Of a DNA stretch of 64,000 nucleotides, positions 17,128 through 25,460 are shown in pieces. Positions within the stretch are counted from its first letter, which is position 1; every line of letters starts with the position of its first letter. Source of the DNA: an uncultured bacterium (lineage in GTDB: Bacteria; Bacteroidota; Bacteroidia; Bacteroidales; Bacteroidaceae); NCBI GenBank assembly GCA_905214795.1, contig CAJMNM010000004.1, forward strand, positions 62,001 to 126,000, written 5' to 3'. Made by a program: the position numbers and the translations under genes. The notes beneath the pieces were generated by a model that worked only from the letters and a program-made list of their open reading frames with translations, made no database searches and was not told the DNA's origin.

Positions 17128-18063
17128 ATGAAAAAAATACTTATTTGTATCGTTCTGCTTTCATGCTCATGGATAACAAAAGCACAAGATGTTGCAGCAT
17201 GGAAAGCTATTGAGAAACCTCTGAATTTTTATTTGGCTAACGACCTTGGACGAAACGGTTACTATGACCAGAAACCTATTGCCGAGATGATGGGGAAAAT
17301 GGCCGAAAACATTGATATAGAGTGTGTAGTAGCAGCTGGTGACGTACATCACTTTGAAGGTGTGCGCAGCACCTCCGACCCTTTATGGATGACAAACTAT
17401 GAACTTATATACAACCATCCGGAACTTATGCTTCCGTGGTATGCCATATTGGGAAATCATGAATACCGTGGTAACACGCAGGCCGTTATTGACTACAGTA
17501 AAATCAGTGCACGCTGGAATGTACCGGCTCTATATTATACCAAGGTATTGGAAAGCGACGATGTAACAGTCAGACTCGTTATGATTGACACCGCCCCTCT
17601 TATCAATAAATATCGCAAAGATAAAGAAGATTATCCGGAAGCCGGATTGAAAGATGATGTCAAACAGCTCGAATGGATTGACTCTGTGCTTACTGTCGCT
17701 AAAGAAGATTGGGTCATCGTTGTAGGTCACCATCCTATTTATGCAGATACAGATAAGAGTGATTCTGAACGACTTGATTTACAGAAAAGACTCGACCCGA
17801 TTCTGAGAAAACACAAAAACGTTGACTTCTACCTGTGCGGGCATATCCACAACTTCCAGCATATTCGCCAGAAAGGTGCTAATTATGATTATATCGTCAA
17901 TACTTCAGGTTCATTAAGCCGACCGGTTAAAAAGATTGCAGGCACCCAGTTCTGCAGTGATGTTACCGGATATTCTCTTATCACAGCCGATAAAAAAGAA
18001 CTTGATTTACATCTTATCGATAAGGAAGGACGTATCATCTATACAGTGAAACGCACAAAATAA
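17128..18063 (+). CDS. Purple-acid-phosphatase-like metallophosphoesterase (ACP5 type)
   Basis: Predicted exported metallophosphatase of 311 residues. The frame opens at 17086, but the ATG at 17128 gives MKKILICIVLLSCSW with a signal peptide ending about residue 20 (KAQ). The metal-ligand motifs of the tartrate-resistant acid phosphatase family are in order: ANDLGRNG (Asp39), AGDVHH (Asp72), GNHEY (Asn110), VVGHHPIY (His201/His202) and CGHIH (His239, His241). The Tyr that normally follows the second Asp by three residues and gives these enzymes their colour is His75 here. Co-transcription with a TonB receptor suggests release or uptake of a phosphorylated nutrient. Confidence 0.87.
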   Translation: MKKILICIVLLSCSWITKAQDVAAWKAIEKPLNFYLANDLGRNGYYDQKPIAEMMGKMAENIDIECVVAAGDVHHFEGVRSTSDPLWMTNYELIYNHPELMLPWYAILGNHEYRGNTQAVIDYSKISARWNVPALYYTKVLESDDVTVRLVMIDTAPLINKYRKDKEDYPEAGLKDDVKQLEWIDSVLTVAKEDWVIVVGHHPIYADTDKSDSERLDLQKRLDPILRKHKNVDFYLCGHIHNFQHIRQKGANYDYIVNTSGSLSRPVKKIAGTQFCSDVTGYSLITADKKELDLHLIDKEGRIIYTVKRTK

Positions 18064-18087
18064 TCCTCTCTCTTTTTATTTTTAAGC

Positions 18088-18123
18088 AAGAGCTGTTTTC
18101 CGGTTTTCCGGGAGACGGCTCTT
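18088..18123 (+). terminator. Rho-independent terminator of the receptor/phosphatase operon
   Basis: Outer arms AAGAGC (18088-18093) and GCTCTT (18118-18123) and inner CCGG arms form a hairpin, followed by CTTTTAT. It starts 25 bp after the phosphatase stop codon. Confidence 0.65.
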
Positions 18124-18255
18124 CTTTTATCAAGATATTCCAGCTTTACATATAAGCATTTCAGGTTGTACTTATACCGTTTCAGTCACAATACTGTTTT
18201 CATTCCTTATCGGTCAATGTATTTTTGCGTCGTAAGTTATCCTAAGAAAAAAATT

Positions 18256-18435
18256 ATGAGCAAATTAAGAATGACCAGACATAGAAAATCCAGACTTTTT
18301 TGTTCCTGTATAAGCTTATCAGCCATATGTATTTTATTTTTATCTTCCTGTAAAAACGAAACAAATAAAGAACAGAACCGAATGGGAATATTCCCGTCCG
18401 GTTCTGTTCTTTTTATGAGCGAATTGGCTTTTTAA
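18256..18435 (+). CDS. Possible 59-residue lipoprotein reading into a terminator
   Basis: An ATG in the typical context AAAATTATGAGC opens a 59-residue frame with a basic N-terminus and a hydrophobic stretch ending in FLSSC (Cys32), a plausible lipobox. The last 20-odd codons coincide with a strong terminator hairpin (18367-18412), so the mature peptide would be only about 28 residues. It may be a genuine micro-lipoprotein, the decayed remnant of a longer gene, or chance. No homologue is recognised. Confidence 0.3.
   Translation: MSKLRMTRHRKSRLFCSCISLSAICILFLSSCKNETNKEQNRMGIFPSGSVLFMSELAF
18367..18412. terminator. Strong bidirectional terminator
   Basis: A perfect 14-bp stem (18367-18380 with 18399-18412, arms containing GAACAGAACCG) encloses an inner palindrome GGGAATATTCCC (18384-18395). 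TTTT follows on the plus strand and a T-rich run on the minus strand, so it can end cysS transcripts as well. A smaller hairpin, TTGGCTTT (18424-18431) with AAAGCCAA (18434-18441), lies between it and cysS. Confidence 0.8.
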
Positions 18436-18464
18436 AGCCAACCGGTTCTTATCTTATTGACAGA

Positions 18465-19949
18465 CTATTTATTCAGTTTCCAGGTGAATCCATCCTTAGT
18501 GTCCTTCACTTCAAAACCAAGTTCTGCAAGACTGTCACGTATCTTATCACTTGTAGCCCAATCCTTATTGGCCTTAGCAATCATACGCTGCTCAAGCAAC
18601 ATATCAACCACCTTGCCAAAAGCCTCTTCACGACCACTGTTGTCACCAACCTCTTCTTTCAAACCAAGTATGTCAAACGCAAATGTATGGAATATCTCTT
18701 CCATAGCAGACAACGCCTCTGGAGTAATAGAAGCTTTCTTGTCCGCAACGGCATTAATCGTATGACAAGCATCAAAAAGATGACTGATAACCATCGGAGA
18801 GTTCAAATCGTCATTCATGGCGTCATAACATTTACGACGCAATTCATTGACCTCATCCATTCCCACAGAACCGTCGGCCTGAGGCGTAATCCGTTTCATG
18901 GTAGCAAATGCTTCCATCAGTCTTGACAATCCCTTCTCACTGGCCTGAAGGGCTTCATTACTGAAGTCAACCGTGCTGCGATAGTGGGCCTGCAAAATAA
19001 AGAAACGGATTGTCATCGGACTGTAAGCCTGAGTCAGTTTCTCATGCTCTCCACTGAAGAATTGCGGCAAAGTAATAAAATTACCCAGACTCTTACCCAT
19101 CTTCTGACCGTTTATCGTAATCATATTATTGTGCATCCAATAATTGACCATATCCGATCCCTGACTGGCTACGGCCTGTGCTATCTCACACTCATGATGA
19201 GGAAATACCAAATCCATACCGCCACCATGAATGTCAAAATGGTTTCCAAGATATTTGCGGCCCATCGCCGTACACTCGCAATGCCATCCGGGGAATCCTT
19301 CACTCCACGGACTGGGCCAATGCATGATATGCTGAGGTTGGGCGCATTTCCATAAGGCGAAATCCACCTGATTATGTTTCTCGCCCACACCATCCAGTTC
19401 ACGTGAGTTATTAATCACATCCTCCAGATTACGGCCGGACAGCTTGCCATAATGATATTTCTTATTGTATTTATCAACATCAAAATATACACTACCGTGG
19501 CTTTCGTAAGCAAAACCATTGTCCATGATTTCTTTTACAAGCTGGATTTGTTCAATGATATGTCCTGTAGCATGCGGCTCGATGCTGGGCGGCAACACGT
19601 TCAGCGCAGCCATGGCATCGTGAAAACGGTTGGTATAATACTGTGCCACCTCCATCGGCTCAAGCTGTTCCAGACGGGCTTTTTTTGCAATCTTGTCTTC
19701 TCCCTCATCGGCGTCATGTTCAAGATGGCCTACGTCCGTAATGTTACGCACATAGCGAACCTTATAACCAATATGCTGCAGATAACGGAATAAAAGGTCA
19801 AACGTAATTGCCGGCCGCGCATGTCCCAGATGAGCGTCTCCATACACAGTCGGACCGCACACATACATACCTACACGGCCCGGAGTAATGGGTTTGAACT
19901 CTTCTTTTTTACGGCTCAGCGTGTTATAAATAAATAATTTCTGCTCCAT
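18465..19949 (-). CDS. cysS: Cysteinyl-tRNA synthetase
   Basis: Cytoplasmic class I aminoacyl-tRNA synthetase that charges tRNA-Cys. Its 494 residues match the family. The HIGH-type motif is GDAHLGHARP near residue 40, the KMSKS loop is GQKMGKSLGN, and the zinc-binding environment is seen in WHCECTAMG and FPHHECEIAQ. The C-terminal helical anticodon-binding region is present. It is the last gene of the minus-strand run from rpoN, 38 bp after ispG, and is followed by the bidirectional terminator. Confidence 0.97.
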   Translation of the reverse strand: MEQKLFIYNTLSRKKEEFKPITPGRVGMYVCGPTVYGDAHLGHARPAITFDLLFRYLQHIGYKVRYVRNITDVGHLEHDADEGEDKIAKKARLEQLEPMEVAQYYTNRFHDAMAALNVLPPSIEPHATGHIIEQIQLVKEIMDNGFAYESHGSVYFDVDKYNKKYHYGKLSGRNLEDVINNSRELDGVGEKHNQVDFALWKCAQPQHIMHWPSPWSEGFPGWHCECTAMGRKYLGNHFDIHGGGMDLVFPHHECEIAQAVASQGSDMVNYWMHNNMITINGQKMGKSLGNFITLPQFFSGEHEKLTQAYSPMTIRFFILQAHYRSTVDFSNEALQASEKGLSRLMEAFATMKRITPQADGSVGMDEVNELRRKCYDAMNDDLNSPMVISHLFDACHTINAVADKKASITPEALSAMEEIFHTFAFDILGLKEEVGDNSGREEAFGKVVDMLLEQRMIAKANKDWATSDKIRDSLAELGFEVKDTKDGFTWKLNK

Positions 19950-19987
19950 ATTATAATCGTATTTAATTTTTCACTTAAAAGAATACG

Positions 19988-21874
19988 TTACACGTTCTCA
20001 CGTGATTCGGCATTCCATACAGGATCATCGCCGTTTTCGCGTATCAAGGCAAGCAATTTATCAACAGCCTCATCCTCCGGAATATTCTTCTCCACACATT
20101 CCTTCTGTTTATACAGACTTACCTTACCGCGGGCGGCCCCCACATAACCATAATCAGCGTCAGCCATCTCACCCGGACCGTTGACAATACATCCCATGAT
20201 GGCTATCTTCAATCCTTTCAAATGACTTGTAGCCGCCTTAATACGGGCAATCGTATCTTCCAGATTATACAGCGTGCGTCCGCATCCGGGACAGGATATA
20301 TATTCCGTCTTGCTGACACGCTGTCTTGCCGCCTGCAATATGCCAAAGGCTGTCGCGTCAATATCACGATGAGACAATGTGCCGCTGTTATACAAATATA
20401 TACCGTCACACAAGCCGTCAAAAAGCAAGGCACCCATATCGGCCGCGCTCTCAAGCTGAAAATCCTCCTTTTCTTCCTGACTGTGCGCGTAATGCTGGAA
20501 TACAATCACGGGATTGGTCAATCCCTCACACATCATCTCGTGTATCATGGCCCTCAGTTCACCCGGACGATTCTGGTGGCTGCTCTGAGCTATAACCACC
20601 ACCTCAGGATGATATTTCAGACAGGCACGCGCTTCCTCATTCAACATCGGATAGTTCAGGAACAAGAACTTAAGATCCGACTTGCAGGCACTCATGAACG
20701 GCAACAGATTATGCGAAAAAGCGGGATAAGTACCGGGTTCGCCCGTCCATGCGTCGGCATCCACAATATAGGCACACGATTCACGATTACCCTCTGCCGG
20801 CAATTCATGGCCACAATAAATATAATCCGGACACAAATCGGCTGAACCGGCCTCATATTTCTTCCCAGCCAAATCCATACGGTCTGATACGACAACAGGC
20901 ACCTGACCGCCGCCGATATTATGCACCGCATGTGTCTTACGTCGCAACGGATGCAGCCAGTCAAAGTCCGGAGCCACCTTGCCCGGTATCATCATATGCC
21001 CTTCCCGGCGTGTCACATAATCCACGAGCTTGCGCGCCACAGGGATTTCCGCTTCTGGCGCCTCGCTGAGCGAAACCCTCACGGTATCACCCACACCGTC
21101 TGTCAACAATGCGCCGATACCTACCGCGCTCTTTATGCGTCCGTCCTCACCGTCACCGGCCTCGGTCACACCCAGATGCAACGGATAATCCATACCCTCA
21201 TCCTCCATGACCTTTACCAACAGGCGGACACTCTCCACCATGACAACCGTGTTACTTGCCTTAATGGAGATAACTACATTATCAAAATGCTCCTTCTTAC
21301 AGATACGCAGAAACTCCATACAACTCTCTACAATACCGGCCGGAGTGTCGCCATAACGGCTCATGATACGGTCGCTAAGCGAACCATGATTCACACCGAT
21401 TCTTACAGCTGTATGATTTTCACGGCACTTGTCAAGGAACGGCACAAAACGTTCTTCTATCTTCTTCAATTCTGCCGCATATTCCTCATCGGTATATTCC
21501 AAATGTTTAAAGGTTCGTGCGGCATCCACATAATTACCGGGATTGATACGTACCTTTTCGGCATATAGCGCCGCCACATCTGCCACACGCGGATTGAAAT
21601 GCACATCTGCCACCAAGGGAACACGACAGCCCGCGGCACGTACGCCGGCATTAATCTGGCGCAGGTTCTCTGCTTCGCGCACTCCCTGAGTAGTCAAACG
21701 CACATACTCGCCGCCGGCCTGGGCGATACGCAATGTCTGCGCTACGCTGGCCGCGGTGTCCATTGTCGAAGTATTTGTCATACTCTGTATCCTTATCGGC
21801 CAATGTCCACCCAAAGGCGTCTCACCGATCTGCACCTCACAGGTCGGCCTGCGTTGATAGTTGAAAAGTTCCAT
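19988..21874 (-). CDS. ispG: 4-hydroxy-3-methylbut-2-enyl-diphosphate synthase, long Bacteroidetes form
   Basis: This enzyme reductively opens methylerythritol cyclodiphosphate in the MEP isoprenoid pathway. At 628 residues it is much longer than the roughly 370-residue form of most bacteria. This reflects the extra middle domain found in Bacteroidetes, Chlamydiae and plants. The N-terminal TIM-barrel begins with a conserved block including MTNTSTMDTAASV. The C-terminal part has the [4Fe-4S] ligands SCPGCGRT and GCIVNGPGE. It starts 18 bp after purE and precedes cysS, all apparently co-transcribed. Confidence 0.96.
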   Translation of the reverse strand: MELFNYQRRPTCEVQIGETPLGGHWPIRIQSMTNTSTMDTAASVAQTLRIAQAGGEYVRLTTQGVREAENLRQINAGVRAAGCRVPLVADVHFNPRVADVAALYAEKVRINPGNYVDAARTFKHLEYTDEEYAAELKKIEERFVPFLDKCRENHTAVRIGVNHGSLSDRIMSRYGDTPAGIVESCMEFLRICKKEHFDNVVISIKASNTVVMVESVRLLVKVMEDEGMDYPLHLGVTEAGDGEDGRIKSAVGIGALLTDGVGDTVRVSLSEAPEAEIPVARKLVDYVTRREGHMMIPGKVAPDFDWLHPLRRKTHAVHNIGGGQVPVVVSDRMDLAGKKYEAGSADLCPDYIYCGHELPAEGNRESCAYIVDADAWTGEPGTYPAFSHNLLPFMSACKSDLKFLFLNYPMLNEEARACLKYHPEVVVIAQSSHQNRPGELRAMIHEMMCEGLTNPVIVFQHYAHSQEEKEDFQLESAADMGALLFDGLCDGIYLYNSGTLSHRDIDATAFGILQAARQRVSKTEYISCPGCGRTLYNLEDTIARIKAATSHLKGLKIAIMGCIVNGPGEMADADYGYVGAARGKVSLYKQKECVEKNIPEDEAVDKLLALIRENGDDPVWNAESRENV

Positions 21875-21892
21875 GTTATCTGTTCGGAATCT

Positions 21893-22399
21893 TTAGTTGC
21901 ACTTAAAAGCGTATTTCACTTCTGCCAGATCGGCGTTAGCCTTTACAATTTTCTGCTTAAGTCCTTCTTTATAAGCCTTCAGTTTGCCGGCAAGCGCTTC
22001 ATCGGCCAAAGCCAGCATCTCGGCAGCCAATATGGCAGCATTCTGAGCTCCGTTTACACCAACCGTTGCCACGGGTATGCCGGGAGGCATCTGAACAATA
22101 GACAAAAGCGCATCCAACCCGTCGAGCATACCTTTAATAGGCACACCTATCACAGGCACTACCGTACTGGCGGCAATAACTCCGGGTAAAGCCGCAGCCA
22201 TACCGGCACCGGCAATAATCACTTTCACACCCCGTTCTGAAGCACCCTTTGCAAACTGTTCAACCTCATCGGGTGTACGATGAGCTGACAAGGCGTTCAT
22301 CTCGAACGGAATCTCCATTTCATCAAAAAACCTGGCAGCCTTCTCCATAACCGGAAGATCTGACGTACTGCCCATAATAATACTTACAACAGGTTTCAT
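21893..22399 (-). CDS. purE: N5-carboxyaminoimidazole ribonucleotide mutase
   Basis: Purine biosynthesis enzyme converting N5-CAIR to CAIR. Its 168 residues fit class I PurE. The substrate-binding motifs IIMGSTSDLP (about 7-16), LSAHRTPDEV (about 37-46) and the glycine-rich GAGMAAALPGV are all present. It lies 37 bp after the PAP2-like gene and 18 bp before ispG. The gene order joins purine and isoprenoid steps without obvious functional logic and is probably an ancestral housekeeping cluster. Confidence 0.96.
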   Translation of the reverse strand: MKPVVSIIMGSTSDLPVMEKAARFFDEMEIPFEMNALSAHRTPDEVEQFAKGASERGVKVIIAGAGMAAALPGVIAASTVVPVIGVPIKGMLDGLDALLSIVQMPPGIPVATVGVNGAQNAAILAAEMLALADEALAGKLKAYKEGLKQKIVKANADLAEVKYAFKCN

Positions 22400-22436
22400 A
22401 TTCTGATTCTGATTAAATTATAATTGGATAATATTC

Positions 22437-23051
22437 TTAAAATATAATACCGACAAAGCCACACACCACACCGACCAGTGTTCCTACCACCACTTGCGAC
22501 AAAGTGTGCTGTCGAAGCCACATTCGGCTGCTGCCCACAGCTCCTGCCAGAAGAATCAACACGCATAACCAATTGACCGGATTAAACATGAAAATAACCG
22601 AATAGGCCACTAATGCTCCGATAATACCGCCGGCACCGGCCGCGTGTGTACTGATTTTCCACCATATGTTTATCACGGCACAAACCAACTGTATCATTAA
22701 TGCCGAAACAATGATTCCCTGCATATAATGAGGCAAATGCATTCTGTGCATCAGATACCAGCAAGCCATATACGACACGATAGACCAGACATAAGGTACA
22801 CTTCTGTTCTGGCGTATCCGCAAGTGATGGGCCGCCCATCCGTTGACTTTCCGGTAAACCCAGGCACCGGCCTGTGGAAACAGGATTGTAAACACATATA
22901 CCACAACCAGAACATAAATCTTATAGCCTGCCGGAAGCAGTCTGAGATAAGTCAGTGTAAACAGTGCCACAAAACCGACCAACGGCATGTAATAGGGTCT
23001 GAACAGCCACGACAGCAGTCGTGCTATCCGTGAAACATATTTCGTTTTCAT
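22437..23051 (-). CDS. PAP2-superfamily-like integral membrane protein
   Basis: A protein of 204 residues with about six membrane helices. It shows a degenerate version of the three PAP2 phosphatase motifs: LRIRQNRSVP for the first, STHAAG where PSGH is expected, and SRMWLRQHTLSQVV for SRxxxxxHxxxD, with Ser-Gln in place of the usual final Asp region. Activity on a lipid phosphate is therefore possible but doubtful. The start overlaps the rpoN stop by 4 bp (ATGA), a sign of translational coupling. No more specific role can be assigned. Confidence 0.75.
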   Translation of the reverse strand: MKTKYVSRIARLLSWLFRPYYMPLVGFVALFTLTYLRLLPAGYKIYVLVVVYVFTILFPQAGAWVYRKVNGWAAHHLRIRQNRSVPYVWSIVSYMACWYLMHRMHLPHYMQGIIVSALMIQLVCAVINIWWKISTHAAGAGGIIGALVAYSVIFMFNPVNWLCVLILLAGAVGSSRMWLRQHTLSQVVVGTLVGVVCGFVGIIF

Positions 23052-24553
23052 CTTCTTAATCTTGCCACCGGAATACCTAATTGCTCACGATATTTAGCCA
23101 CCGTGCGGCGTGCTACCGGATAACCTTCTCCTTTCAGCTTCTCCGCCAGGGCCTCGTCGCTCAACGGTTTACTTTTATCTTCCTGCTCCACCATGGCTTT
23201 CAACCGGTTCTTAATCTGCCTTACGGCTATCTCCTCACCGGCTGCGGTAGTCATACCGTCTGTAAAAAACCATTTCAACGGATAAATACCAAAACGTGTC
23301 TCTACATACTTACTGTTAGTCACTCTCGACACCGTTGATATATCATACCCTGTACTCTGAGCCACATCTTTCAGTTTCATCGGCTTCAGCCGCATTTCGT
23401 CGCCGTCCTCAAAGAAATCATACTGCCTGCGCATGATGTCATTCATCACTGCCAGCAAAGTGTGACGACGCTGATTAATCGCGTCAATAAAGCCCTGAGC
23501 CTGCTCAATCTTTTGCCGGGTATACACCAACGCCTCCTTTTCCGCACGTCCCGGCTTATCCTTACGGTTTGCCGCATGTTCAAGCAACTCCTCATATGAC
23601 GGACTGATACGCAATGCGGGCACATCACCGTTGTTTAATGACAATTCAAGATGACCTTCATCATCGCTGCTCACAATAAAATCGGGTACCACCTGATGGA
23701 AATTATGCCCTTCAACCTCTCCCATCGCACTACCCGGTTTCGGATTCAACCGGGCCAGTTCACGCTGTATGGTGCGTACATCTGTCGGCGAAAGTTTCAT
23801 TTTCTCGGCTATCCTGTCCCATCGTTTGTGAGTAAAATCATCAAAATAACGTTCCACCACCTTTAACTCAGCCTGTTTGATGGGTGTTTTAAAACCGCTC
23901 TCACGCTTTATCTGCAACATCAGACATTCACGCAAATCCCTTGCGCCGACGCCGGGCGGATCAAAAGTCTGAATCTTCTCCAACACACTGGTCAACTCAG
24001 ACACATTGGTCTTGATATTATGATAAATCTCCAATTCATCAACCAATGAAGACAAATCCTTTTTCAACATGCCGTCATCTTCCAGCGAGCCTATCAGATA
24101 ATCCATCAGCAGCTTTTCATGTTCACTTAACTGTGCCTCATTCATCTGCTCTCTCATCATCTCATAAAACGATGTCGTGTCTCCATATTCCATGGTCCGG
24201 CCACTTCCCGAACCGTTATACCCGTTCGTCATGTAGTCGGGCACGTCATCTTCACTGCGATAATCATCCAACAGTTGCTTGAGTTGTCCTGAAGGCTCAT
24301 CCTCATTAAAGAAATCAGGCTCTTCATTGGACATATCCTCCTCATTGTCAGTCTGTCCGGATACAGAATCATCACCATCCGACTCCGATGATGAAATCTT
24401 TTCCTCCAATGCACCATTATCCATCAATTCATTTTTCACACGTTGTTCCAGTTCAGCTATCGGCATCTCCAACAGTCTGACCTGCAATACCTGCTGAGGT
24501 GACAATGTCTGCACCTGCTGCAATGAATTGGTTTGTATGAGTTTTTGCGCCAT
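23048..24553 (-). CDS. rpoN: RNA polymerase sigma-54 factor
   Basis: Alternative sigma factor that needs enhancer-binding activators. Its 501 residues include the Gln/Leu-rich activator-interacting region I (1-50), an acidic linker (about 50-110), the core-binding region, and a C-terminal DNA-binding domain ending with the RpoN box ARRTVAKYRE (481-490) that reads the -24 element. It heads the run rpoN, PAP2-like, purE, ispG, cysS. A TATCTTTG element upstream implies housekeeping sigma transcription. Its presence supports the sigma-54 promoter and NtrC-type activator at the left of the window. Confidence 0.97.
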   Translation of the reverse strand: MAQKLIQTNSLQQVQTLSPQQVLQVRLLEMPIAELEQRVKNELMDNGALEEKISSSESDGDDSVSGQTDNEEDMSNEEPDFFNEDEPSGQLKQLLDDYRSEDDVPDYMTNGYNGSGSGRTMEYGDTTSFYEMMREQMNEAQLSEHEKLLMDYLIGSLEDDGMLKKDLSSLVDELEIYHNIKTNVSELTSVLEKIQTFDPPGVGARDLRECLMLQIKRESGFKTPIKQAELKVVERYFDDFTHKRWDRIAEKMKLSPTDVRTIQRELARLNPKPGSAMGEVEGHNFHQVVPDFIVSSDDEGHLELSLNNGDVPALRISPSYEELLEHAANRKDKPGRAEKEALVYTRQKIEQAQGFIDAINQRRHTLLAVMNDIMRRQYDFFEDGDEMRLKPMKLKDVAQSTGYDISTVSRVTNSKYVETRFGIYPLKWFFTDGMTTAAGEEIAVRQIKNRLKAMVEQEDKSKPLSDEALAEKLKGEGYPVARRTVAKYREQLGIPVARLRR

Positions 24554-24658
24554 GTTATTTATTTACTAAACTACTCTATCCAATTATTAAACGCCCCACA
24601 AATAACCTTTATAAAAGAGATTATCCCACAGGCATAAAAAGATAAAGTTTATCTATTG

Positions 24659-24666
24659 CAAAGATA
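24659..24666 (-). promoter_or_regulatory. Bacteroidetes -7 promoter element of the rpoN run
   Basis: The minus strand reads TATCTTTG. Transcription would start near 24652, giving about a 100-nt leader for rpoN. Confidence 0.55.
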
Positions 24667-24842
24667 AACAAATTTTCAGAAAACCTGTACTTAAAGGCCC
24701 TTATATCATTATTGTTAAAGCCATAATACGAAAAAATGCCAAAAACAGACTGACTGCCGGTATCGTTCTAACGCAATAAAACAAGCTTTACACACTGCTG
24801 TTTCTCTTGCCTCTGTTCCGTCTTCCTATGGTAAGAATATTT

Positions 24843-24850
24843 TATTTTTG
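24843..24850 (+). promoter_or_regulatory. Possible -7 promoter element in front of a micro-frame
   Basis: TATTTTTG fits TAnnTTTG and ends 7 bp before the ATG at 24857, so a transcript would be nearly leaderless for that frame. In an AT-rich region a chance match is quite possible. Confidence 0.3.
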
Positions 24851-24856
24851 TTCATA

Positions 24857-24970
24857 ATGGTTATCGAGAGCGACAACGGTGGAAATGATGTATCAAAGAA
24901 ACTCATATCCGACCTGAAAACCCTATTTTTCTTTCTATTTTTTACGTTTTTCTACTATATTAGGCATTAG
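24857..24970 (+). CDS. Possible 37-residue membrane micro-protein
   Basis: This short frame has a charged, soluble first half (MVIESDNGGNDVSKK) and a very hydrophobic second half (TLFFFLFFTFFYYIRH), the layout of a single-pass small membrane protein. A TATTTTTG element lies just upstream. No homologue is recognised. The hydrophobic run comes from a T-rich tract, so it may be an artefact of base composition. Confidence 0.3.
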   Translation: MVIESDNGGNDVSKKLISDLKTLFFFLFFTFFYYIRH

Positions 24971-25146
24971 CATAACATTGCTTTTTGTTTTAATTTTTCA
25001 TGAAATTCGCCCGTTTTCGCAACACAAAACACAGCATTTGATAAGAAAAAACATCATATTAATGACAATATGACAAAACATAATCTTTCGTTTTCACCGT
25101 TTTTATATCACATTTTGGTGCCGAACATGAAAACCGTATGTATATC

Positions 25147-25181
25147 GGGAGAAACAGCGGGATATTTTCGCTATTTCTCCC
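25147..25181. other. Hairpin with GGGAGAAA/TTTCTCCC arms
   Basis: Arms GGGAGAAA (25147-25154) and TTTCTCCC (25174-25181) pair perfectly, with inner GCG/CGC pairing. It may be a terminator of the micro-frame transcript or the structured part of an RNA. The downstream sequence TTATTTCTC is only weakly T-rich. Confidence 0.4.
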
Positions 25182-25308
25182 TTATTTCTCTAAAAGTTTG
25201 TTTCCGGCAGTTTTTACCCGATTGGAAATATTTTTACTAATTAAAGGCACCCGGCACAGACATGTCAGGATATTTCCTTGCGACATAAAATTCACTTTGG
25301 AAAACCTA

Positions 25309-25460
25309 AACGCATACGGTTATGAAATTCCCCGTAACCGTGCAGAAATATCATCCGGTACGGTTACGGGCATCACCGCAACCGTGCAGAAAAAAACTCA
25401 CAACCGTACAGGATGAAATTCGTAACCGTAGACAAAAAAGTTCGTAACCGTATGCGTTTA
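25309..25460. repeat. Cluster of seven AACCGT-centred repeats in both orientations
   Basis: Forward copies occur at about 25333 (CGTAACCGTGCAG), 25378 (GCAACCGTGCAG), 25401 (CAACCGTACAGG), 25421 (CGTAACCGTAG) and 25443 (CGTAACCGTATGCG). Inverted copies are near 25311 and 25360. The outermost pair, AAACGCATACGGTTATGAA and TTCGTAACCGTATGCGTTT, is a near-perfect inverted repeat that frames the cluster. Spacing is irregular (about 20-45 bp), so it is not a CRISPR array. It may be a multi-site operator, a small mobile repeat or a structured RNA. Confidence 0.6.

Noticed and set aside
25138..25416. A 92-codon plus-strand frame over the AACCGT repeats.
   Set aside because: Its composition follows the repeats, there is no start context or family motif, and the repeats themselves are the better explanation.
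25309..25460. A possible CRISPR array in the AACCGT cluster.
   Set aside because: The copies are short, in both orientations and irregularly spaced, and no cas genes are nearby.
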